Positions 26,707-35,629 of a DNA stretch of 64,000 bases are shown one piece after another. The DNA is from JAOABV01 sp039801465 (GTDB lineage Bacteria > Hydrothermota > Tepidihabitantia > Tepidihabitantales > CAIPLT01). Where the stretch lies: contig JBDRUT010000004.1 of NCBI GenBank assembly GCA_039801465.1, positions 1 through 64,000 on the forward strand, written 5' to 3'. Each line of letters opens with the position of its first letter. Position 1 is the first letter of the stretch. The notes beneath the pieces were generated by a model, which saw only the letters and a list, made by a program, of their open reading frames with translations, made no database searches and was not told the DNA's origin. The position numbers and the translations under genes were made by a program.

Positions 26707-27005
26707 TTATGAAAAAATCTTGATTACACAGATATTCTAATAATATCAATGATAATATCATTGACTTTTCAATTGTTGTAATTGTGCCTTTAATCGCCGT
26801 AATCAATAAAAAGAACTTTTTATGAGCTTTTTGAGCATTAACTTGAAAAAGAAACGATAGGTTATAACTCATTAAAGAGAGAGAAGCAAAGCGACAAAAA
26901 AAACGAGGGTATACCTTACTGGGAAAATAATAAACTTTTGGTTGATAGGTTTGAAATTATTGTTACTTAGAATAGTACTGAAATTTCATAAATCGAAAAT
27001 TATGA

Positions 27006-27022
27006 GCGAAAGTCAATTTTGC
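27006..27022. repeat. Dispersed palindromic repeat, copy 3
   Basis: GCGAAAGTCAATTTTGC matches the copy at 15973-15990 except for one missing C. Same orientation as copy 1, intergenic. Confidence 0.6.
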
Positions 27023-27057
27023 TTTTCTGTGATTAGAGTAAATGGCACATTTTTTTC

Positions 27058-27085
27058 TTGACAGTTAAATAAAAGTTGCTATGCT
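27058..27085 (+). promoter_or_regulatory. Putative promoter of the hutH/V-ATPase genes
   Basis: TTGACA (27058-27063), 16-bp spacer, TATGCT (27080-27085). The hutH ATG is about 140 bp further on, leaving room for a leader in which no known riboswitch was recognised. Confidence 0.6.
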
Positions 27086-27230
27086 ACATAAATTAATAAT
27101 GAAAGTATCTATAGAAATAATGTACTGGATCAATCATATGTTGATATGAATATAATATGAAGTCTGGCAGCAAAAAATAATAATATATAAATAAATATGA
27201 AGTTTAACTGAATAAAGAGTTGTATTTAAA

Positions 27231-28715
27231 ATGATATTAATTCCAAAATCCCACTTGAGTTTTCAGACGATTAGAGCAGTTGCTAAAAATCAGACAAAGG
27301 TCAATTTAAATAAGAGAAGTCTTATCAAAATTATAGACTCTTATTCACTAATTAAGCAAGTTGCTAAAGGTAAAAAGCCGATTTATGGAGTCAATACCGG
27401 ATTTGGCGCTTTGCAGAATATTTTACTAGAAAAAACAGATATTGGGAAATTACAAGCAAACTTAATTTTATCTCATGCAGTTGGTTCTGGAAATTTCTTG
27501 GAAAAAGAGATTGTGCGAATTGCAATGTTTCTACGGGCTAATATGTTAGCAAAAGGATATTCAGGAGTCAGACCGCAATTGATTGAACTTTTATTGGATA
27601 TGTTAAATAAAGATATTGTGCCTTTAGTTCCTGAAACCGGTTCAGTTGGAGCCTCAGGCGATTTGGCACCTTTAGCCTTTATTGCGCTGACACTTTTAGG
27701 CCAAAATAAAGTCTGGTACCAAAATAAAATAATGCCAACAAAATCAGCATTCAAGAAAGCCGGAATCAATCCAATAAATTTAGAACCCAAAGAAGGTTTA
27801 GCCTTAATCAATGGCACAGAGATAATGAGTGCAATCGGAACTTGGGTTATATCTGAAGCCGAGTTTTTGGCAAAGATTAGTGATGTTGCTTCGGCGATGA
27901 GCATAGTCGCATTGCAAGGAAAGACAGAACCTTTTAGCCTAAGGATAATGAACCTTAAGCCTTATTCGGAACAAATTGCAACTGCCAAAAATCTCTTAAA
28001 ATTACTATCTGGATATAGTCCTAATAAGAATCAAGTTCAGGATGCTTATTCATTGAGATGTATTCCTCAGGTTAATGGCGCAGTTAAGATGGCGATTAAT
28101 TTTGCTCAACAAATTGTCCTAACGGAAATAAACTCAGTTTCTGATAATCCCATCATTGTCAACAATAAAATTATTTCAGGTGGTAATTTTCATGGTCAGG
28201 CAATATCATTAGCGATGGATTGCTTAGGAATCGGCTTGACAACCCTAGGGCTTATTTCTGAGCGAAGAACTTTCCGGCTTTTGGATGATAAACTTTCAGG
28301 CCTACCTGCGTTCTTAGTAGATAATGCCGGCGTGAATTCGGGCTTGATGATGTTGCAGGTTTTAGCCGGTGCGCTTTGTGCTGAGAATAAAGTCTTAAGC
28401 CATCCGGCTTCAATTCAATCAGTGTCAACTTCTGCATCTCAAGAAGATTTTGTCAGTATGGGCATGACCGCATGTAATAAAGTCCTAAAGATTTTGGAGA
28501 ATATACTAACAATTTTGTGTATTGAAATAATCTGCGCGCGTCAAGCAATTGAACTGGCAAAACATAAAGTCCCTAAAAAATTAGAAAAGTTCTATGAAGC
28601 ATTTGTCAATGTAGTGCCATTTATCACGCAAGACCGATTATATCAAAATGACATTGAACGGGTTAAAGATTTATTGGTAAAAGACGAATTCAGGAATCTT
28701 CTTGATAAACTATGA
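27231..28715 (+). CDS. hutH: Histidine ammonia-lyase
   Basis: Converts L-histidine to urocanate and ammonia. Seen: YGVNTGFGAL (52-61), the MIO prosthetic-group triad Ala-Ser-Gly (141-143) in GSVGASGDLAPLAF, and C-terminal SVSDNPII and QSVSTSASQEDFVSMG. The length of 494 aa is typical. A tyrosine or phenylalanine lyase of the same family is a less likely alternative. No hutU, hutI or other hut gene is here; instead it overlaps the V-ATPase subunit C gene by 4 bp (ATGA), so it is translationally coupled to an ATPase operon. Confidence 0.9.
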   Translation: MILIPKSHLSFQTIRAVAKNQTKVNLNKRSLIKIIDSYSLIKQVAKGKKPIYGVNTGFGALQNILLEKTDIGKLQANLILSHAVGSGNFLEKEIVRIAMFLRANMLAKGYSGVRPQLIELLLDMLNKDIVPLVPETGSVGASGDLAPLAFIALTLLGQNKVWYQNKIMPTKSAFKKAGINPINLEPKEGLALINGTEIMSAIGTWVISEAEFLAKISDVASAMSIVALQGKTEPFSLRIMNLKPYSEQIATAKNLLKLLSGYSPNKNQVQDAYSLRCIPQVNGAVKMAINFAQQIVLTEINSVSDNPIIVNNKIISGGNFHGQAISLAMDCLGIGLTTLGLISERRTFRLLDDKLSGLPAFLVDNAGVNSGLMMLQVLAGALCAENKVLSHPASIQSVSTSASQEDFVSMGMTACNKVLKILENILTILCIEIICARQAIELAKHKVPKKLEKFYEAFVNVVPFITQDRLYQNDIERVKDLLVKDEFRNLLDKL

Positions 28716-29527
28716 GATTTTCAGAAAACAGTGACTACGGTTTTGTTATAGGCAAAGTTCGTGCTCGGGAAAGTAAACTGCTAAAACGCAGTGATTTTGA
28801 GAAAATTATTGACCGCCCAAATGAAAATGATTTGCTCGCAGTAATTAAAGAACGAGACCAAGTCCAATCCTCAGAAAAAGAAATCACCACGACATCAAAA
28901 ACTATTGAATATCTTCTTAAAGTAAACTTTGAAGAGAATCATAAGTTTTTTTATCAATATTGTCTAGAACCGTTAGTCAAAGAACTTTTCTTAGATATAC
29001 CAATAAAACAGACACAGCGTATTCGTTTTATATTAAACACTCTTGACAATATGTTCATTAACCAGTATTTTATTACCACTTTTGATTTAGAAAATATCAG
29101 GAATTTTGTGCGCGTAAAGTATTTTGCGGAAAAAGAAAAACAAGATGTTAAAATCCAAAGCGCATTATATACTAGTCGACATCTATCAGGTGGCAGTATT
29201 AAATTATCGATGTTTTTAGAATTATTTAATGAAAATTGGGACGGCGTATTACGCTGGGCAAATAATACTAAATACCATAATTGTGTTGAAGACGGAATGA
29301 ATTATTTATTGAACCAGAAATCATTTCGACGATTGGAGCGACGAATCGAAGAAGAAAAACAGAAAATATTATATCAGAGTCGATTTGCTACCTTTGGATA
29401 TGAACCTTTAGTTAGCTACTTTTTGTTTCGAAATGCAGAACTCAAAAACTTAAAGCAAGTCTTTTACGGGATAATGTCTAAGACACCAAAAGAACTGATG
29501 GCAGAAAGTATTGCCTGGATATTGTGA
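28712..29527 (+). CDS. ntpC: V-type ATPase subunit C (d-like)
   Basis: Central-stalk cap connecting rotor and membrane ring. Seen: the N-terminal YGFVIGKVRARESKLLKRSDFEKIID, repeated hydrophobic helices, and the C-terminal EPLVSYFLFRNAELKNLKQVFYGIMSKTPKELMAESI, which is the subunit C signature. At 271 aa it is shorter than the usual 320-350. Its start overlaps the hutH stop, and ntpF-ntpA-ntpB follow, supporting the call. Confidence 0.82.
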   Translation: MRFSENSDYGFVIGKVRARESKLLKRSDFEKIIDRPNENDLLAVIKERDQVQSSEKEITTTSKTIEYLLKVNFEENHKFFYQYCLEPLVKELFLDIPIKQTQRIRFILNTLDNMFINQYFITTFDLENIRNFVRVKYFAEKEKQDVKIQSALYTSRHLSGGSIKLSMFLELFNENWDGVLRWANNTKYHNCVEDGMNYLLNQKSFRRLERRIEEEKQKILYQSRFATFGYEPLVSYFLFRNAELKNLKQVFYGIMSKTPKELMAESIAWIL

Positions 29528-29710
29528 ACTCTTTTATATGCACGAATATTTCCAATTATCGCATAAGATGATTTTACCAATTAGATACAGAAATTACAGA
29601 GTAAAGAAGCGGGATTTACATATTCTCGATGTATGGTCTGTAATTCTGTGGAAGACAATTATAATGTGGAAATAATTATAAAAAGATAATTATAAGAAGA
29701 TAATTATAAA

Positions 29711-29911
29711 ATGATTGCGATTTTAGGTGATAGAGAAATAATTTTGCCCTATAAGGCATTGGACTTCAAGATGCATTTCTTAATCTTTGGCGTATTTCAA
29801 AGCAACCGCAAAATGAAAATACATATGATTTTACCACTGCGACGCAGAAATCAAAACATAAAGAATTTGGGTTTTTCTCGTTCTCTCTGTGCACTCTTTG
29901 CATACAATTAA
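29711..29911 (+). pseudogene. Partial tandem duplicate of the ntpF 5' end
   Basis: The first 22 codons (MIAILGDREIILPYKALDFK) copy the start of ntpF 204 bp downstream; about 50 of 66 bases match by my count. Beyond that the similarity ends and the frame (RRRNQNIKNLGF) looks random, stopping 3 bp before ntpF. It may be a decayed duplicate; a 66-aa product could be translated but is unlikely to act as subunit F. Confidence 0.7.
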
Positions 29912-29914
29912 AGA

Positions 29915-30211
29915 ATGATTGCGATTATAGGCGATAAAGATACAATTCTACCTTATCAAGCACTGGGTTTTAAGATATATCCTTGCGACTTAAAAGCAGC
30001 GCGGATAACAGCAGAAAAGGCTTTAGTGGAAAATAAAGTAATATTTTTTACTCCGGAGATATTTCCGGCAATAAAAGAGTTAATTAATCAATTTGGCAGA
30101 AGTCCTCTACCATGTTTTGTTTCTTTACCAGTATTGGAAGAAAAAGTATCAGAAGAGCGAATTCGCGAAATTGTCAAAAAAGCAACCGGCACAGATTTAC
30201 TAAAGAAATGA
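29915..30211 (+). CDS. ntpF: V-type ATPase subunit F
   Basis: Small central-stalk subunit that binds the rotor shaft. Seen: N-terminal MIAIIGDKDTILPYQALGFKIYP, a middle VIFFTPEIFPAIKELINQF, and LPCFVSLPVLEEK, all typical of the 98-110-aa F subunit fold. It sits between C and A as in archaeal/Enterococcus-type operons (C-F-A-B). Its upstream neighbour is a truncated copy of its own start. Confidence 0.88.
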   Translation: MIAIIGDKDTILPYQALGFKIYPCDLKAARITAEKALVENKVIFFTPEIFPAIKELINQFGRSPLPCFVSLPVLEEKVSEERIREIVKKATGTDLLKK

Positions 30212-30262
30212 AACAAGTTTTATTTATTATATTTATCAGGCAGTTCAAAACTAAATAATAAC

Positions 30263-32014
30263 ATGGGAACAATAATTAAAGTTGCAGGTCCTTTAGTTGT
30301 CGCAAAAGGGATGAGCCAAAGCAAAATGTATGATATCTGTCGGGTCTCAGATAAGCGATTAATCGGCGAAATCATTGAATTAAAAGGCGATTTAGCATCA
30401 ATTCAAGTTTATGAAGAGACGGACGGTATCGGACCAGGTGAGCCGGTTGAACCACTTTTTACACCATTAATGGTGGAACTCGGTCCAGGACTGATCGGTT
30501 CAATCTATGACGGTATTCAACGACCATTGGATATTATATATCAAGAACGCGGGGATTTTGTGCCCCGTGGTATTGAAGTGCCTGCATTAGATACTAATAA
30601 AAAGTGGCACTTTGTGCCAACGAAAAAAGTCGGTGAGAAAGTAGTTACAGGTGATATTATCGGAGAAGTAGATGAAACCGTTTTAGTTAAACATAAGATA
30701 ATGATTCCTTTTGGTATCGAAGGTGAATTATTCTCAATTAAACAAGGAGATTTTACAGTCAAAGATGTAATTGCTGAAGTTAAGACCGCGGAAGGTGTAA
30801 AGCCAATCACAATGTTACAAAAATGGCCTGTGCGCCGACCAAGACCTTATAAAAGAAAACTGCCACCTGACGAGCCACTCTTAACTGGTCAAAGAATTAT
30901 TGATGCATTCTTCCCCATCGGCAAAGGCGGAACCGCTTGTGTGCCTGGCCCATTTGGTTCAGGAAAGACAGTAATTCAACATCAATTTGCCAAATGGGCA
31001 GATGCGCAAATTATTATCTTTATTGGTTGTGGAGAACGCGGTAATGAGATGGCAAATGTGCTTTTGGAATTTCCTGAACTTAAAGACCCAAAATCCGGCG
31101 AACCTTTGATGAAACGGACTGTTTTAATTGCTAATACTTCAAATATGCCAGTTGCCGCACGAGAAGCATCAATCTATACAGGAATAACAATTGGCGAGTA
31201 TTTTCGGGATATGGGATATTCAGTTGCTTTACAGGCAGACTCAACTTCACGCTGGGCAGAAGCATTACGAGAAATTTCCGGCCGATTAGAAGAAATGCCT
31301 GGGGAAGAAGGATATCCGGCTTATCTACCTGCACGGATTGCGGAATTTTATGAACGCGCAGGCAAAGTTGAGACTCTGGGTCAAGATTGTCGTTTTGGTG
31401 CTTTATCTGTAATTGGTTCAGTTTCACCACCTGGTGGTGATTTATCTGACCCGGTGGTTCAAGCAACATTGAGAGTTGTGAAAGTTTTCTGGAGTCTTGA
31501 AGACAAACTTGCTTTTAAGCGTCATTTTCCGGCAATATCTTGGTTAACATCTTATTCTTTATATTCAGAAAGTCTTAGAAAATATTTTGAAGAAACTCTA
31601 AGTCCGGTCTTCCCCAGAGAAGTTGAACAGGCACTTTGGTTATTAGAACGAGAAGCTGAATTAGAAGAAATTGTTCGTTTAGTGGGTAAAGATACTTTAA
31701 CACCTCAAGACCGACTAATCTTAGAAGTTGCTCGGTCAATTCGTGAAGATTTCTTACATCAGAATGCATTTTTAGATATTGATACTTATACATCAATTGA
31801 AAAACAATCTGCAATGCTGAAAATTATTCTCTATTTTTATGAGAAAGCCCGTAATGCTTTGGATAGGACGCCACCAGAAAAACAATTAGAAAAGATTAAT
31901 GAGATTGAAAAACTGCCAATCCGAGAAAAAATTGCCCGAATGAAATTCACCCCTGAAACAGAACTACAAAAAATTATGGAACTAAAACAAAGTATTGATG
32001 AAGAATTGAAATAG
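30263..32014 (+). CDS. ntpA: V-type ATPase catalytic subunit A
   Basis: Nucleotide-hydrolysing or -synthesising subunit of the peripheral V1/A1 head. Seen: N-terminal beta barrel IIKVAGPLVVAKGM, the A-specific bulge region (about 110-190), P-loop GPFGSGKT (229-236), GERGNEM, SSRWAEALREISGRLEEMPGEEGYP and the C-terminal helical domain. The length of 583 aa is normal. It probably pumps protons or sodium in a cell lacking an F-type enzyme; the direction and ion cannot be read from this subunit. Confidence 0.96.
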   Translation: MGTIIKVAGPLVVAKGMSQSKMYDICRVSDKRLIGEIIELKGDLASIQVYEETDGIGPGEPVEPLFTPLMVELGPGLIGSIYDGIQRPLDIIYQERGDFVPRGIEVPALDTNKKWHFVPTKKVGEKVVTGDIIGEVDETVLVKHKIMIPFGIEGELFSIKQGDFTVKDVIAEVKTAEGVKPITMLQKWPVRRPRPYKRKLPPDEPLLTGQRIIDAFFPIGKGGTACVPGPFGSGKTVIQHQFAKWADAQIIIFIGCGERGNEMANVLLEFPELKDPKSGEPLMKRTVLIANTSNMPVAAREASIYTGITIGEYFRDMGYSVALQADSTSRWAEALREISGRLEEMPGEEGYPAYLPARIAEFYERAGKVETLGQDCRFGALSVIGSVSPPGGDLSDPVVQATLRVVKVFWSLEDKLAFKRHFPAISWLTSYSLYSESLRKYFEETLSPVFPREVEQALWLLEREAELEEIVRLVGKDTLTPQDRLILEVARSIREDFLHQNAFLDIDTYTSIEKQSAMLKIILYFYEKARNALDRTPPEKQLEKINEIEKLPIREKIARMKFTPETELQKIMELKQSIDEELK

Positions 32015-32036
32015 TTATTAGGGACTGAAAGGAATT

Positions 32037-33428
32037 ATGTTAGAATATCGAACAATTAAACAGATTTCAGGTCCTCTGATTTTAGTTGAAAATACTGCTA
32101 ATGTAAAATACTTAGAATTAGTTGAAATTATCTTAGGTGATGGCACAGTCCGCAATGGTCAAGTCTTAGAAGTGTTTGAAGACAAAGCCCTGGTCCAAGT
32201 TTTTGAAGGAACTACCGGAGTTGATGTTGAAAAGACTAAAATCCGATTTTTAGGCAAAGGCATTACCTTAGGACTTAGCCCAAATATTTTAGGACGGATA
32301 TTTTCTGGTTTAGGGAAACCACGAGACGGTGGTCCGGAAATAATACCAGAACAATGGGCAGATATTACTGGTTCACCAATTAATCCTTATGCCCGAGAAT
32401 ATCCAAATGAATTTATTCAAACTGGGATTTCCGCAATTGATGGCTTAAATACATTAGTGCGTGGTCAGAAACTGCCAATTTTTTCTGGCTCCGGCTTACC
32501 GCATAATCGATTAGTTGCTCAAATCATCCGACAAGCAAAAGTTTTGTCTTCGTCAGATGCATCATCGGAAAAAACTAATAGTGATTTTGCGATTGTTTTT
32601 GGTGCTATGGGAATAACTTTTGAAGAAGCCGAATATTTCATTGAGGATTTGAGTAATTCCGGTTCATTAGCCCGAACGGTCTTCTTTCTAAATTTGGCAG
32701 ATGAGCCGGCAATTGAACGCATTGCCACTCCGCGCTGTGCACTTACAGCAGCCGAATATCTGGCTTTTACTTGTAATATGCATGTCTTGGTGATTCTTTC
32801 AGATTTGACTAATTACTGTGAAGCATTAAGGGAAATTTCAACTGCTCGAAAAGAAGTTCCGGGTCGTCGCGGTTATCCTGGCTATCTTTATACTGATTTG
32901 GCAACAATCTATGAACGATGTGGCAGAATAAAAGGCAAACCCGGTTCAATCACAATGATGCCAGTTTTAACAATGCCGGAAGATGATAAGACTCATCCCA
33001 TTCCAGATTTAACTGGTTATATTACTGAAGGTCAGATTATTCTTTCGCGTTCTTTGCATAAAAAGGGAATATCACCACCAATTGATGTTTTACCTTCTTT
33101 ATCGCGACTTAAAGACCGAGGTATTGGTAAAGGCAAGACTCGAGAAGACCATCCTGACTTATTCAATCAGTTATTTGCCGCTTATGCTCGTGGCAAAGAA
33201 GCTGAAGAATTAAAAGTAATCTTAGGCGAAGCCGCATTATCAGAAATGGATAAAGTATATTTGGAATTTGCCCAAACCTTTGAAAAAGAATATGTGTCGC
33301 AAGGAGAATACGAAGACCGAAGCATTGAACAAACTTTAGATTTAGGCTGGAAACTATTAAGAGTTTTCCCTCGTGCCGAACTAAAAAGAATCCGTGAGGT
33401 CTTCTTAGATAAATACTTCAAGGCTTAA
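32037..33428 (+). CDS. ntpB: V-type ATPase subunit B
   Basis: Non-catalytic partner of subunit A in the hexameric head. Seen: YRTIKQISGPLILVENTA, LGRIFSGLGKPRDGGPEI, NPYAREYPNEFIQTGISAIDGLNTLVRGQKLPIFSGSGLPHN, where a true P-loop is absent as expected for B, and EVPGRRGYPGYLYTDLATIYERCG. The length of 463 aa is typical. It follows ntpA after 22 bp. Subunits D, E, I and K are missing on both sides, so the complex must be completed by genes elsewhere. Confidence 0.96.
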   Translation: MLEYRTIKQISGPLILVENTANVKYLELVEIILGDGTVRNGQVLEVFEDKALVQVFEGTTGVDVEKTKIRFLGKGITLGLSPNILGRIFSGLGKPRDGGPEIIPEQWADITGSPINPYAREYPNEFIQTGISAIDGLNTLVRGQKLPIFSGSGLPHNRLVAQIIRQAKVLSSSDASSEKTNSDFAIVFGAMGITFEEAEYFIEDLSNSGSLARTVFFLNLADEPAIERIATPRCALTAAEYLAFTCNMHVLVILSDLTNYCEALREISTARKEVPGRRGYPGYLYTDLATIYERCGRIKGKPGSITMMPVLTMPEDDKTHPIPDLTGYITEGQIILSRSLHKKGISPPIDVLPSLSRLKDRGIGKGKTREDHPDLFNQLFAAYARGKEAEELKVILGEAALSEMDKVYLEFAQTFEKEYVSQGEYEDRSIEQTLDLGWKLLRVFPRAELKRIREVFLDKYFKA

Positions 33429-34061
33429 AAGCAACTTAATTCCTACGACAACTTTTTGATCGACAGGTCATTTGACACGAGTATTATTTATAAATTATAA
33501 AACATAGATTTAATCTCTTTTCTGTCTTATTAAATTCGATATTAAAATTAATCGGGCTATTTATTTAATCGATTAATTTTCATAGACTTACATCCAAATT
33601 TATTGAGGGGCTAGCCCAGGGCTAACCCTGCCTTAGTTTTGGGCTAAGTTGATTCTAAGACGACTCAAGCGTAGGATTTGTTGAATGTTACCTTCTGTAC
33701 GGATAAGTAGGTCGCATACAGGTTAGCCAGATTCGCTTCATTAAATCTCTTTAAGCATCTATCTTAAACAGGAAAATATAAGAACTATTTTAGAATCTGT
33801 TTAGATAACTTTTATGTTTTTTATAAAATACTGTTGGGGAAATTTAGATAGATTATTTATAACGAAATCAGTCAGAAAAACAGTTTCGAATTTAACTAAT
33901 GTGTCAACAACCTTATAAGTAAAATCATTCAAGTCCTAACTTTGTTTTCAGGGTGAAACAGAGATTTATCTGATATGATGCCAAAACATGACACCTATTC
34001 CATTTTTCATTATCACGATCTGTCAAAAAAGTATGGGCTAAATCTGCGGCTGAAAATATTA
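33429..34061. other. Intergenic, one hairpin
   Basis: About 630 bp without a gene. A CAGGG-CTAA-CCCTG hairpin (33617-33630) within a GGCTAGCCC/GGGCTA-rich stretch is the only notable structure and may be a repeat remnant or late terminator. The rest is AT-rich with stop codons in all frames. Confidence 0.55.
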
Positions 34062-34310
34062 TTATCTGTAAATATCTTTGCGATGGCCGATTCTTAAAAC
34101 AACAATATTCTCTTTATCAATATCAAATATAACTCGATAATCACCAATTCTAAATCGATATGTTCCAATCTTTGGGTCAATTAGTTTTCGAGCATATTGC
34201 ATTGGATCGGTTGCGTATTCTTTGAGTTTGCTGGCGAGTCTTGATTTCACATCGGAGTTAATATTGGTTAAATCTCTAATTGCTCTTTGCGTAAATAGTA
34301 TCTGAAACAT
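34062..34310 (-). CDS. RelE/ParE-family toxin
   Basis: The 82-aa product FQILFTQRAIRDLTNINSDVKSRLASKL followed by YRFRIGDYRVIFDIDKENIVVLRIGHRKDIY has the classic RelE/ParE fold signature (basic, YRxRxGDYRxxF, GHRxDxY ending). RelE members cleave ribosome-bound mRNA; ParE members poison gyrase; the sequence here is closest to the RelE side (GDYRV, GHRKDIY), but activity is inferred. Its start shares a base with the stop of the upstream antitoxin, typical of type II TA pairs. Confidence 0.88.
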   Translation of the reverse strand: MFQILFTQRAIRDLTNINSDVKSRLASKLKEYATDPMQYARKLIDPKIGTYRFRIGDYRVIFDIDKENIVVLRIGHRKDIYR

Positions 34311-34501
34311 TAAAGCACTTCTTCAATTTTCTTACATCTGCCTTCTTGATAATCTTTTCTCGCTTCTTTAATCGAATTACAATAATCCTGACATGAAAGT
34401 GCGACCATATCTTCAATTAAATCCCCAATCACATCTTTCACAACATCAGAAATTAATGCCCGTAGTTCCTCAATTGTTAAATCTTGCACTTTTATCGTCA
34501 T
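34310..34501 (-). CDS. Antitoxin of the RelE/ParE pair
   Basis: The 63-aa acidic protein begins TIKVQDLTIEELRALI and has a helical DVVKDVIGDLIEDMVAL, then a charged C-terminus. No DNA-binding fold is obvious. Identified as antitoxin by size, order (upstream of the toxin), overlap with the toxin start and a strong promoter just upstream. The N-terminal LTxEELRxLI pattern is common in short antitoxins. Confidence 0.8.
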   Translation of the reverse strand: MTIKVQDLTIEELRALISDVVKDVIGDLIEDMVALSCQDYCNSIKEARKDYQEGRCKKIEEVL

Positions 34502-34852
34502 TGATTCCCTCTAATAAAAATTTTATCTTTTTAATGTTTTAGCACATTATAGATACTATAAATCAAAATGTCAATATTTTCTAATAGTCGAAATCTTTTT
34601 CATTTGTGCATATTTTACCGAATGCCCTTTAGTGTTATTTTTACTTCAAGTAATATGAAACAAGTTGATTACTTTCCTGTCAGAAAACATAGATAAAATC
34701 ATTTATTCGCCAATAGTTGCTGTAGTCTAAAGTAAACAAGATTAATTGCTTTAAGTGTTTCGTTCTCTTAGATTAATATGCAATGTTTCTGGAATGAGAT
34801 TTCAGGTTATAGGTTGAATTCTTCGTGTTTTTTGCTACTCTTATTTCAAATT
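34502..34852. other. Intergenic between TA pair and lpxH-like gene
   Basis: About 350 bp. The right part is AT-rich without a gene; the left 75 bp carry the TA promoter listed separately. Confidence 0.6.
34546..34574 (-). promoter_or_regulatory. Strong promoter of the toxin-antitoxin pair
   Basis: On the minus strand, perfect TTGACA (34574-34569), 17-bp spacer, perfect TATAAT (34551-34546), 45 bp before the antitoxin start. TA promoters are usually autorepressed; no operator palindrome was identified here. Confidence 0.85.
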
Positions 34853-35599
34853 TCAAAATAGTTCGATTTTGTTCTTGCTGAACTTCTTAAGTGATACTAT
34901 GTTTTGACTTAAGACTCCATAACTGAAATTACTAATCCAATCACCGGTATTAAGGTAATAGCCTTGTTCAATCTTTTCCAGTCTCGGCTTGTGAGTATGA
35001 CCTAATATTACTATATTATAATGTTTACTGGTTATTTTATTATGAGCAAAATCTAAAAATCTATTTTCTAAACCCGTCTGAAATCTTAATCGGCTACTAA
35101 CAGCAGAAAGAACTTTACTAATCGTAATTGCTAAATGTGACCCGAATGAATAAAATAATAGTAATAGAATTTTCGAGCGGTAAATCTTTAGAGTCAATTT
35201 AGAAAAGAAAGAGGGATTAATCTCTTCACCATGCCCGATAAACACTTTTTTGTCATTAAGCGAAGTTGAGTAAAACTTATCTAAAATCGTGAATCCAAAC
35301 TTTTGCTTCAATATCTCTTTTAAGTGATAGTCATGATTACCGGGTAAGAAGTAAATTTTTACGCCGAATGCTTTTAATTTCAGAAGTTCTTTTATAACAA
35401 CATTGTTTTCAATCAAACTATTATGTGCAGTTAAAGCCAAAGTTGTCCAGAATTCAAACAGGTCACCTAAAATAAATAGAGTTATATTGATTGATTTGTT
35501 TTCTGTCTGGTCTTTAAGGATTTGAAGAAAAGTTATTAATTGGTCTTGATGAATAGAATTGGGGATACCAAGATGAACATCGCTTATAAAATAGTACAT
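34853..35599 (-). CDS. UDP-2,3-diacylglucosamine pyrophosphatase-like (LpxH family) phosphoesterase
   Basis: Calcineurin-type metallophosphoesterase. Seen: metal motifs DVHLG near the N-terminus, GDLFEFW, GNHDYH, GHGEEIN and GHTHKPRLE, in the LpxH order. LpxH cleaves UDP-2,3-diacylglucosamine to lipid X in lipid A synthesis at the inner membrane, which suggests an outer membrane with lipid A. The length of 248 aa is typical. Other lpx genes are absent, so a related phosphoesterase cannot be excluded. Confidence 0.82.
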   Translation of the reverse strand: MYYFISDVHLGIPNSIHQDQLITFLQILKDQTENKSINITLFILGDLFEFWTTLALTAHNSLIENNVVIKELLKLKAFGVKIYFLPGNHDYHLKEILKQKFGFTILDKFYSTSLNDKKVFIGHGEEINPSFFSKLTLKIYRSKILLLLFYSFGSHLAITISKVLSAVSSRLRFQTGLENRFLDFAHNKITSKHYNIVILGHTHKPRLEKIEQGYYLNTGDWISNFSYGVLSQNIVSLKKFSKNKIELF

Positions 35600-35629
35600 T
35601 GGTTGGAGTTAAATTCTTAAAAGATGGTT

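Larger units (their letters stand above)
26677..27230. other. Intergenic with hairpins and a promoter
   Basis: About 550 bp without a convincing gene. It holds a hairpin just after the ATPase stop (26686-26706), a perfect 9-bp palindrome TCAATGATA-A-TATCATTGA (26746-26764), one copy of the dispersed repeat (27006-27022) and a putative promoter (27058-27085) directed toward hutH. Confidence 0.6.
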
